A DNA stretch of 5,660 nucleotides. It comes from Bacteroidota bacterium (GTDB lineage Bacteria > Bacteroidota > Bacteroidia > UKL13-3). Made by a program: the position numbers and the translations under genes. The notes beneath the pieces were generated by a model, which saw nothing but the letters and a program-made list of their open reading frames with translations, did not search any database and was not told where the DNA came from. The first letter of the stretch is position 1. Each line of letters opens with the position of its first letter. Positions 1-5,660 of the stretch are shown here, one piece after another. The DNA lies in assembly GCA_947449515.1 (NCBI GenBank), contig CANFSD010000117.1, positions 1-5,660 on the forward strand, read 5' to 3'.

Positions 1-856
1 ATAGGTTTTCAATATCACGTTCTGGCGAATCGCCACCCAATTCTTCTTGAATGGCTTTGATTTGCTGTTGAAGGAAAAAATCACGTTGTTGTTTATCTAA
101 ATCGCCACGCACTTTACTTTCAATTTGGGCTTTAATTTCCGCAAATTGGTAATCACGTTTTAGGGCTTCCAAGACTTTTTGAGCACGTGTTTTGTAAGGA
201 ATTTCCTCCAAAATAGCCTGCTTCACTTGAATTTCAGAATTTAAGTTAGAGGCAACAAAGTTTACCAAGAAGGTAGGACTTTTTATTTTACTCACTGCCG
301 AAGCCGCTTCGCTAGGCATGTGCGGCGACATATTGATAATTTTCTGTGAGAAGTCTTTGATTGATTCTGCTAATGCTTTTGACTCTTCGTCTTCCACAAA
401 ATCTGGCTCGGGCAAAGCCACAATTTGTGCTTTGAGATAAGGATCTTGTTGCACCAATTCAGAAATTTTGAAACGACGCTTACCTTGAATAACCGCCATG
501 GTACTGCCATCAGGCATTTTAATCATGCGTAAGATAGAGGCTACCGTTCCTATTTCATACAAATCTGACAAGGAAGGCTCTTCAATATCTGCCGAGCGTT
601 GGGCAACTACGCCTACTAATTTATCGGGGGTTTTGTAGGCTTCTTTTAATAATTGGATTGATTTATCTCTTGCAACGGTAATTGGCATTACCACTCCCGG
701 AAACAAAATGGTATTTCTAAGCGGTAAAATTGGCAGACTTTCAGGCAAGTTTTCCTTGTTCATTTGGTCTTCCTCCTCTTGACTTAGAAGGGAAATAAAA
801 TCGGAGCTTTCGCCCTCGTCGTTTATTATATTGCTCAATATCAATCTATCGTTCAT
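1..856 (-). CDS. lon: ATP-dependent protease Lon (endopeptidase La), N-terminal part, cut by window edge
   Basis: Lon is a cytoplasmic hexameric AAA+ serine protease that degrades misfolded and some regulatory proteins. I translated 285 codons by hand from the ATG at 856-854 to the window edge with no stop. Residues 40-235 match the Lon substrate-binding domain, starting with the hallmark LPILPLRNTILFPGVVMPI (41-59). QGKRRFKI (124-131) and IPYKTRAQKVLEALKRD (219-235) follow. The helical neck has QQRDFFLQQQIKAIQEELG (256-274), the conserved link towards the ATPase. The Walker motifs and the Ser-Lys protease domain lie beyond the left edge. The acidic N-terminal tail (1-38) resembles that of Bacteroidota Lon proteins as I remember them, which favours this start. 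Seven A residues directly precede the ATG, as is usual for A-rich Bacteroidota starts. A second ATG (M32, 763-761) has a better Shine-Dalgarno. The gene lies 73 bases downstream of the methyltransferase on the same strand, so co-transcription is possible. Confidence 0.96.
   Translation of the reverse strand, partial: MNDRLILSNIINDEGESSDFISLLSQEEEDQMNKENLPESLPILPLRNTILFPGVVMPITVARDKSIQLLKEAYKTPDKLVGVVAQRSADIEEPSLSDLYEIGTVASILRMIKMPDGSTMAVIQGKRRFKISELVQQDPYLKAQIVALPEPDFVEDEESKALAESIKDFSQKIINMSPHMPSEAASAVSKIKSPTFLVNFVASNLNSEIQVKQAILEEIPYKTRAQKVLEALKRDYQFAEIKAQIESKVRGDLDKQQRDFFLQQQIKAIQEELGGDSPERDIENL
772..777 (-). promoter_or_regulatory. Shine-Dalgarno-like AGGAGG inside lon, before internal ATG (M32)
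   Basis: On the minus strand AGGAGG ends 8 bases before an in-frame ATG (763-761), which is ideal spacing for a ribosome binding site. It would give a Lon starting MNKENLPESLPILPL, still with the whole substrate-binding domain. The same bases encode the acidic run QEEED (residues 26-30), so the match may simply reflect codon choice. Bacteroidota also rely little on Shine-Dalgarno pairing. I treat it as a possible secondary start and not as the annotated one. Confidence 0.2.
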
Positions 857-876
857 TTTTTTTGTATTGCTGTATG

Positions 877-894
877 CCTCCCTGGGTTCGGAGG
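877..894 (-). other. Short hairpin in the leader between the methyltransferase gene and lon
   Basis: In the minus-strand RNA, CCTCC (894-890) can pair with GGAGG (881-877) around an 8-base loop, giving a 5-bp GC-rich stem about 20 bases before the lon ATG. The 3' arm is the only purine-rich Shine-Dalgarno-like stretch in this 73-base leader. No U-run follows, so it is not a standard terminator. Whether the stem forms or has a role is inference from pairing alone. Confidence 0.25.
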
Positions 895-929
895 TTCTAT
901 TTAATTACAATCGCCGTGCCAATCAAAAC

Positions 930-1667
930 TTAGCGACCAAAATACCTATCCATTAAAATGGCACCTGCCATGGCCACATTTAAACTTTCTGCTTGACCAC
1001 GTTTTTCTATGGAAATGGTTTGGGTTACTCTGGCCCGCAAAGCCTCAGAGATACCAGCACCTTCATTGCCCAATAACAGGATCATGTTTTCGGGAAAATT
1101 AAAATTACGCGAGGGTGTTCCCTCCATACTGGCAGCAAAAACGGGTATGTTAAGTTCTTGCATAAAAACTGCCAAATCGCCATAATGCAATTTTACCCTG
1201 CCAATAGAACCCATGGTTGACTGAATTACTTTAGCGTTATAGCAATCAACGGTTTGGTTCGAACACAAAATATGTTCAATACCATACCAATCTGCCAAAC
1301 GGATGAGGGTACCTAAATTTCCGGGGTCTTGAATGGTATCAAGCGCCAAAACGAGTCCTTTTATTTCCTGTACCTGAAATTGAATTTCGGGTAAGTGAAA
1401 AAGTCCTATTACTTCACGTGTACTTTTAAGGCTGCTCATTTGCTCCAGTTCTTTGGCAGATACTATTTCCACCTCTGCCATGCGCAATAAGGCCGGAGCT
1501 TGCTGATTGACCCATGCTTGTAAGGCAAAAATTTTTGAAACCTTTACAGGAGATGCTAACAAATCCGTTACCGATTTGCTACCTTCGGCAACAAATAACT
1601 TATTTGCATGTCGGAGATTTTTTTCTCCTAATGATTTAACCAGTTTGAGATCGGCTTTTGTAAACAT
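930..1667 (-). CDS. SpoU/TrmH-family (SPOUT) RNA 2'-O-ribose methyltransferase
   Basis: The predicted 245-residue protein has the usual length and layout of TsnR/RlmB-like SPOUT enzymes, which transfer a methyl group from S-adenosylmethionine to a ribose 2'-OH in rRNA or tRNA. An N-terminal RNA-binding domain (about 1-95) contains FVAEGSKSVTDLL (25-37). The trefoil-knot catalytic domain shows motif 1 DTIQDPGNLGTLIRLADWYG (110-129, with N117 and R123), motif 2 ILLLGNEGAGIS (196-207, with E202) and motif 3 SLNVAMAGAILM (228-239), so it should be active. The target nucleotide cannot be read from the sequence, so no symbol is given. The start is the ATG at 1667-1665, because family alignment begins at MFTKADLKLVKSL. 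The frame stays open to 1718 and would add 17 residues that are not family-like. The gene is divergent from the tamL-like gene with no spacer, and lon follows 73 bases downstream on the same strand. Confidence 0.95.
   Translation of the reverse strand: MFTKADLKLVKSLGEKNLRHANKLFVAEGSKSVTDLLASPVKVSKIFALQAWVNQQAPALLRMAEVEIVSAKELEQMSSLKSTREVIGLFHLPEIQFQVQEIKGLVLALDTIQDPGNLGTLIRLADWYGIEHILCSNQTVDCYNAKVIQSTMGSIGRVKLHYGDLAVFMQELNIPVFAASMEGTPSRNFNFPENMILLLGNEGAGISEALRARVTQTISIEKRGQAESLNVAMAGAILMDRYFGR
1560..1578. repeat. Imperfect 19-bp palindrome inside the methyltransferase 5' coding region
   Basis: CAAATCcGT-T-ACcGATTTG is a near-palindrome centred on 1569 with 8 of 9 arm positions paired. It lies about 67 bases upstream of the favoured TTG start of the tamL-like gene, where that gene's promoter would have to be. 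It is codon-aligned, so both strands read KSVTDLL here. It could be an operator for a dimeric regulator, or chance in a conserved coding motif (the FxxEGxKSV region). Only the symmetry is seen; any function is inference. Confidence 0.3.
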
Positions 1668-3969
1668 ACGTACACTAATAATTTTGCTCCTAGGTTTGGG
1701 TGTGATGCAGGCCTGCAATTTACCAAAACTTGCAAGAAAAGAAGGTGCCTTTTTATATAAAAATCAAATTGCCATTCAAGAGAAAAAAGAAGCCCGCCTA
1801 TTTTCGAGTGATTTAGATGCTTATATCAAACAAAGACCCAATAAAAAATTAGTAGGAATTAATCGTTTTGCGCTGCGTATGTATAAGCTAGGCATGGGTT
1901 TTCCAAATTCTTGGATCGGCCGAAACCTGCAGATAAAACTGGGAGAAGCGCCCGTTATTTTAGATAGCAGTTTAATTGAAGTTTCTGTGAAAGGCATGCG
2001 CAGTTTCTTGAAAACACAAGGGTATTTTTACCCAAGCATTTCCTACGAAGTGGTGGGTAAAATTCACAAAAAAGTGGTTATTTACAAAGTTAGCACCGGC
2101 TCACCTTACCATATTTACCGCATAGAACAACATATTGCAGATAAATTTATTGATTCATTGGTTCGAACCCAAAATGAATTTAGCCATATACGCTTAGGCA
2201 ACCCCCTCAATTTTGAAAACCTACTGAAAGAAAAAAACAGGGTAAATGAGCAGTTAAGAAACAATGGGTATTTTTCATTCAACAAAGATTTTGTGAGTTT
2301 TGATGTAGATACCAATATGGGTGATTTTCACACCTTGGTAGGCATTAACATTAATAATCCTGCAGATTTTAAACGTTACCATACCTATACCATTAAGGAT
2401 ATTTTGTTAGAGATAGAGAATGAGGACACAGACAGTTTACATCAAATAAAAGACAGCCTTCATTTTTCAAACTTTATATACCATGCCAACGGATTTCCTT
2501 TAAATCCAAACATATTGGACAGGGCCGTATTGTTGGAACCTAATAAATTATTTAAAGCAGAAATTTCTAATGCTACTTTTAACCGCTTAAATGATTTGCA
2601 AATTTTTAGGTCGGTAAACATGAATGCCATGCCTATCAATGAAAAAACCGACACCCCATCTGTTAGGTATATTATTAAATTACAACCAGCAAAAAAATAC
2701 GATTATACCATAGAGCCGCAAGCTATTACTTCCGATCAATCTAATTTGGTTACAGGCTCATCAGGCAGGAACTACGGACTGGCATCACAGATTACTTTAT
2801 CTGATAAAAATATTTTTCACAATGCAGAAATTTTACAGCTCACCTATCGAATTTCTATTGAAGCGCAACGCGGCGCCAATATTCCTAAAAATCCATTTTT
2901 TAACAGTTATGAGTCGAACCTAAGTGCCCGACTTATTTTCCCTAAATTGGTGTTTTTACCTGGATTGGATAGAAAGTGGACCAAATCTACTAACAAGAGT
3001 ATGTTGGCTGCTTCTAACATTTATGAAAAGAATGTTAATTGGATAAGAAATGTTTATGCCATAGGTTTTACTTGGCAAAAGAACCAACAATATTTTAACC
3101 AATACTTTTCTCCTTTTGAATTGAGTTTTATTAGGACCCAATTCAACAACAAAGAATTAGAGCAAACCAGTATCAATGATCCCTACCTGCACAGTGTATT
3201 TAGCAATAATTTAATTACGGCATTGAAGTATGGTTTTATTTATAATAACCAAAGCGATATAAGGCGTAAACATTATACTTTTATTAAATGGGATGTATTG
3301 GAATTGGCAGGTTCTGTGCTTGATTTGGCTTGTAAAACTTTTGATATTGGCACCAAGGATAGTTCAGGCAATAACACCTTATTTGGCGTGCAATACTTTC
3401 AATATGCCAAAACTTTTGCCGATATGCGTTATAACCGCTACCTGGATGAAAATGATAGACTAGCGGGACGTTTAGCAATAGGTGTGGCATTGCCTTTTGG
3501 AAATTCTCCCAATTATGTGCCATTTGACAGACGATTTTTTACAGGTGGCGCAAACAGTATTAGGGCATTTTTACCTCGATCTATTGGTCCTGGCTCTTAT
3601 GATACCATTGGTAACTTAGATAGAAGTGGCGATGTGCGCTTAGAGGCAAACATTGAATTACGTTTTAATATTTATAATAAATTTATAGAAGGCGCTTTGT
3701 TTGTGGATGCGGGAAATATTTGGCGTATTAAGGATGATGGTAGAAGAGATGCGGTTTTTCACCTCAATACTTTTTACCAACAATTGGCCATTGGAACTGG
3801 CGCTGGTATCCGATTAAATTTAGACTTTTTAATTATTCGTGTAGATGCTTCATTTCCAATAATGGACCCAAGAAAACCAATGGGAAGCCGCTATATTTTA
3901 AACAAATACGACCCAGCCCTTCTGTGGCAAAATACCATTTTTAATTTTGGAGTGGGTTACCCGTTTTAA
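1645..3969 (+). CDS. tamL: TamL-like BamA/TamA-family outer-membrane barrel protein with lipoprotein signal
   Basis: This is an Omp85-superfamily protein predicted to sit in the outer membrane and help insert barrels or export surface proteins. From the TTG at 1645 it has 774 residues. A lipoprotein-type signal (1-23) ends in GVMQA before C24. POTRA-like segments follow, with GYFYPSISYEVV (126-137), NNGYFSFNKDFVSF (206-219) and FNRLNDLQIFRSVNM (312-326). A C-terminal barrel (from about 375) carries RRFFTGGANSIRAF (629-642) then RSIGPGS, LFVDAGNIW (685-693) and a terminal FGVGYPF. The GGxxSxRxF...GPG pattern and VDAGN are Omp85 hallmarks. The lipidated form is TamL, the Bacteroidota/Chlorobi counterpart of TamA. 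The start is uncertain: the open frame has an ATG at 1507, but that N-terminus would be antisense to the methyltransferase. ATG 1705 is only 3 codons before the Cys. TTG 1645, TTG 1684 or a non-standard ATA at 1666 remain. No tamB follows. Confidence 0.87.
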   Translation: MRSAFVNIRTLIILLLGLGVMQACNLPKLARKEGAFLYKNQIAIQEKKEARLFSSDLDAYIKQRPNKKLVGINRFALRMYKLGMGFPNSWIGRNLQIKLGEAPVILDSSLIEVSVKGMRSFLKTQGYFYPSISYEVVGKIHKKVVIYKVSTGSPYHIYRIEQHIADKFIDSLVRTQNEFSHIRLGNPLNFENLLKEKNRVNEQLRNNGYFSFNKDFVSFDVDTNMGDFHTLVGININNPADFKRYHTYTIKDILLEIENEDTDSLHQIKDSLHFSNFIYHANGFPLNPNILDRAVLLEPNKLFKAEISNATFNRLNDLQIFRSVNMNAMPINEKTDTPSVRYIIKLQPAKKYDYTIEPQAITSDQSNLVTGSSGRNYGLASQITLSDKNIFHNAEILQLTYRISIEAQRGANIPKNPFFNSYESNLSARLIFPKLVFLPGLDRKWTKSTNKSMLAASNIYEKNVNWIRNVYAIGFTWQKNQQYFNQYFSPFELSFIRTQFNNKELEQTSINDPYLHSVFSNNLITALKYGFIYNNQSDIRRKHYTFIKWDVLELAGSVLDLACKTFDIGTKDSSGNNTLFGVQYFQYAKTFADMRYNRYLDENDRLAGRLAIGVALPFGNSPNYVPFDRRFFTGGANSIRAFLPRSIGPGSYDTIGNLDRSGDVRLEANIELRFNIYNKFIEGALFVDAGNIWRIKDDGRRDAVFHLNTFYQQLAIGTGAGIRLNLDFLIIRVDASFPIMDPRKPMGSRYILNKYDPALLWQNTIFNFGVGYPF

Positions 3970-3975
3970 TTGTTT

Positions 3976-4073
3976 GAATTAAGAGTTAAGAATTAAGAGT
4001 TAAGAATTAAGAGTTAAGAATTAAGAGTTAAGAATTAAGAGTTAAGAATTAAGAGTTAAGAATTAAGAGTTAA
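3976..4073. repeat. Perfect tandem repeat, 7 copies of a 14-bp unit (14 alternating heptamers)
   Basis: Seven identical, uninterrupted copies of GAATTAAGAGTTAA fill 98 bases. Each unit is two heptamers, GAATTAA and GAGTTAA, that differ at one base, so the array is also 14 alternating GARTTAA heptamers with a palindromic TTAA every 7 bp. It begins 6 bases after the tamL stop and lies between convergent genes. Because 7 is not divisible by 3 and TTAA is its own complement, TAA stops appear in all six frames. Similar AT-rich words occur as intergenic repeats in other Bacteroidota, from memory. The perfect identity suggests recent expansion by slippage, so copy number may vary between strains. 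Confidence 0.97.
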
Positions 4074-4078
4074 GGGGC

Positions 4079-4109
4079 GATGATGATTTAACATTCAACA
4101 ATCATCATT
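4079..4109. terminator. Hairpin between convergent genes, possible weak bidirectional terminator
   Basis: ATGATGATT (4080-4088) pairs with AATCATCAT (4100-4108) around an 11-base loop. The G at 4079 and T at 4109 could add a G-U pair in the plus-strand RNA. It lies 12 bases past the stop of the PKD gene and about 110 bases past the tamL stop, where both transcripts would need to end. The stem is AT-rich and has no clean U-run on either side, so it is a poor intrinsic terminator. The ATCATCATTCATCATT run downstream is low-complexity sequence that could produce such pairing by chance. Confidence 0.3.
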
Positions 4110-4120
4110 CATCATTTCAC

Positions 4121-5660
4121 TTAATCATTTCGCAGGAGTGTAATGGTACCATTCACCAATTTAGGCGTGGTTTGGTTATTCATTTGGTATTTGAAGATAA
4201 AGAAATATACTCCCTCAGGGCAATCTAAACCAATATTAAAATTGCGCCCATTCCAATTATTTTCATCCACGCCAAAACCATCTTTTTCACTTTCAAAAAC
4301 TTTATTACCCCAGCGGTTATATATAACCAAATTGTACAATTGGTAACCTAAAATATCAATATCATAGGCATCGTTGTTGCCATCATTGTTTGGGGTAAAT
4401 ACATTAGGTATAGTAAGGTGCATTTCTGCAGGCAAAGTTCTTTTACAAACACTGTCCCAACAATCTTGGTTATTAAAGGCTTTTAAACAAACCACAAATG
4501 AACCAGAATCGCCCACAAAACTATGTGTTGGATTTTCTAGGGTGCTGGTATTTTTTGAGCCACTTCTTGGTTGACCAAAATCCCATTCGTAGCGTGTTGC
4601 GGCAATTGATTTATTGGTAAATTTAACCAAAGGCAATTCAGATTGATCCATATCAAAATCTGCTTTTACGGTTGCTACTGTAATATCTTTTACCGCTGTA
4701 TCTGTGCATTGAACACCTGCCATTAATGGATACATTTTTACGCGATAGGTACCCAAATTGTTGTAGGTATATTTTACAGTGGTATCGGGATATAATGTCT
4801 GTTTTATTTTACTGGTATCGCCAAAATACCAAGCAAAGCCTGGCACCAATTTTTCTGGATGTGCCGACATACTAAATGGAATACCAATACAAACTGTATC
4901 TGGCGCGGTAAGGCCTGCGCGAATTGGGTCAATTACACGGATGGTTCGAACCGGAGAATTGACATTCATTGAATCTGGAAATACCGAAATGCAGGTTTTG
5001 TATTGGCCAGACATAGGATTAAAAATGGTATCCTCTCCTACCAAATAAATTTTATAGACACCACCTTTGGTATACACATGGGTAACATTGGTATCTAATT
5101 GGGTGCTGGCCGTTGCATTGTTTTGGTCGCGGAAATACCAAATCCAATTCACCAATGGATAGCCGGTAGTATTTTTTAAGTTCAATAAAAACGGAGCACA
5201 ACCTACAGTATCTGAAACAATATTAAATTTAGGACGCGGACCATCAATCCAAATTGGTACGGTGGCAGAATCTATGCAACCCTTGCTGGTTTGGGCAATC
5301 AACTTAACTAGGTAGGTTCCGTTTGCGGTAAAATCATGCACAGGATTTTGCAACAAACTTTTTATTTTGTTATCGCCAAAATCCCATGTCCAATAGCGAA
5401 GGGTATCATAAGGTGCTTGGTTGTAAAGGCTACTTGAATCTATGTAAGCAGACAAATCTGTGAATGATAAAACCTGTGGGGCGCACAAATACCTTGGCTG
5501 CATTGCTTTGATACGGGCGTCTACATCTACTACTTTTACAGGCGTTGAAAAGCTAAAGGTATCTCGGCAACCGAGGCTATCTATGGCAATCATGCGCAGT
5601 TTATAATTACCTACACGCGTGTATTTCCATTTTGGCAATGAACCCGTTTGCACAAATCCA
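4121..5660 (-). CDS. Multi-PKD-domain surface protein with T9SS type B (gliding motility-associated) C-terminal domain, N-terminus cut by window edge
   Basis: The frame is open through the right edge, so this is the last 513 codons of a larger gene. The GTG at 5653-5651 is an internal valine, not a supported start. Counting that valine as residue 1, the end of one PKD domain (1-45) is followed by four Ig-like PKD domains at about 47-136 (WTWDFGD 88-94, NPVHDF), 139-243 (WIWYF 170-174), 245-330 (FAWYFGD 273-279, GTYRVKMY) and 331-408 (YEWDFG 355-360, NPTHSF). Residues 412-510 are the gliding motility-associated C-terminal domain: IPNVFTPNNDGNNDAY (415-430), VIYNRWGNKVFES (443-455), WNG (467-469), CPEGVYFFIFKY (478-489) and the final NGTITLLR. 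In this family the domain directs type IX export and surface anchoring or release; the PKD array is usually a stalk or adhesive part. Cysteines recur once or twice per repeat (GCRD, LCAP, GCID, GCAP). Any catalytic or binding domain would be upstream, so the specific function is unknown. Confidence 0.94.
   Translation of the reverse strand, partial: GFVQTGSLPKWKYTRVGNYKLRMIAIDSLGCRDTFSFSTPVKVVDVDARIKAMQPRYLCAPQVLSFTDLSAYIDSSSLYNQAPYDTLRYWTWDFGDNKIKSLLQNPVHDFTANGTYLVKLIAQTSKGCIDSATVPIWIDGPRPKFNIVSDTVGCAPFLLNLKNTTGYPLVNWIWYFRDQNNATASTQLDTNVTHVYTKGGVYKIYLVGEDTIFNPMSGQYKTCISVFPDSMNVNSPVRTIRVIDPIRAGLTAPDTVCIGIPFSMSAHPEKLVPGFAWYFGDTSKIKQTLYPDTTVKYTYNNLGTYRVKMYPLMAGVQCTDTAVKDITVATVKADFDMDQSELPLVKFTNKSIAATRYEWDFGQPRSGSKNTSTLENPTHSFVGDSGSFVVCLKAFNNQDCWDSVCKRTLPAEMHLTIPNVFTPNNDGNNDAYDIDILGYQLYNLVIYNRWGNKVFESEKDGFGVDENNWNGRNFNIGLDCPEGVYFFIFKYQMNNQTTPKLVNGTITLLRND

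Noticed and set aside
897..925. Possible sigma70-like promoter for lon on the minus strand (TTGATT, 17-base gap, TAAATA)
   Set aside because: The -10 match is poor, and Bacteroidota promoters use a different -7 element (TAnnTTTG), which I could not find here. Co-transcription with the methyltransferase gene is equally plausible.
1507..1644. ATG at 1507 as the start of the tamL-like gene, giving an extra 46 residues
   Set aside because: The extension is wholly antisense to the conserved N-terminal domain of the methyltransferase and would put the lipoprotein signal about 54 residues inside the protein, where it could not work as a signal peptide.
1668..1718. Upstream ATG at 1718 as the methyltransferase start
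   Set aside because: The additional 17 residues (MQACITPKPRSKIISVR) are antisense to the tamL signal peptide and precede the usual family N-terminus, MFTKADLKLVKSL.
2115..3523. Minus-strand open frames of 61-79 codons within the tamL-like gene
   Set aside because: They are shadows of the Omp85 coding frame with no domain-like content or start context.
3976..4073. CRISPR array
   Set aside because: The 14-bp units are directly abutting with no unique spacers, so this is a simple tandem repeat.
4143..5048. Plus-strand open frames of 66-89 codons within the PKD gene
   Set aside because: They are antisense to a strongly family-matching protein and their translations show no recognisable domain.

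Overview
The window (about 40% GC by eye) looks like chromosomal DNA of a Bacteroidota (Cytophagia/Flavobacteriia/Sphingobacteriia-type) bacterium. Three things point there: a PKD-repeat protein ending in a gliding-motility-type C-terminal domain (type IX secretion, type B sorting signal); a BamA/TamA-family barrel protein that appears to start with a lipoprotein signal (the TamL arrangement); and A-rich rather than Shine-Dalgarno-rich starts.

Layout. Positions 1-856 (minus) hold the N-terminal 285 codons of the ATP-dependent protease Lon, cut by the left edge. A 73-base gap follows. Positions 930-1667 (minus) hold a SpoU/TrmH-family RNA 2'-O-ribose methyltransferase, upstream of and co-directional with lon. 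Divergent from it, and starting inside or exactly at its 5' end, is the TamL-like outer-membrane protein (about 1645-3969, plus). Positions 3970-4120 are a non-coding gap between convergent genes. It holds a perfect 7 x 14-bp tandem array (3976-4073) and a 9-10 bp hairpin (4079-4109). Positions 4121-5660 (minus) are the C-terminal 513 codons of a large PKD/T9SS cargo protein, cut by the right edge.

The genes do not form one pathway. They share an envelope and quality-control theme: TamL for outer-membrane and surface biogenesis, a T9SS-exported surface adhesin-like protein, Lon for cytoplasmic protein quality control, and an RNA-modifying enzyme. No tRNA, rRNA, CRISPR array, insertion sequence or phage gene is visible, and I do not see convincing evidence of a novel multi-gene system. 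The most unusual points are the shared or overlapping 5' ends of the methyltransferase and tamL, where tamL has no good ATG, and the tandem array, which places TAA stops in all six frames between two convergent genes.
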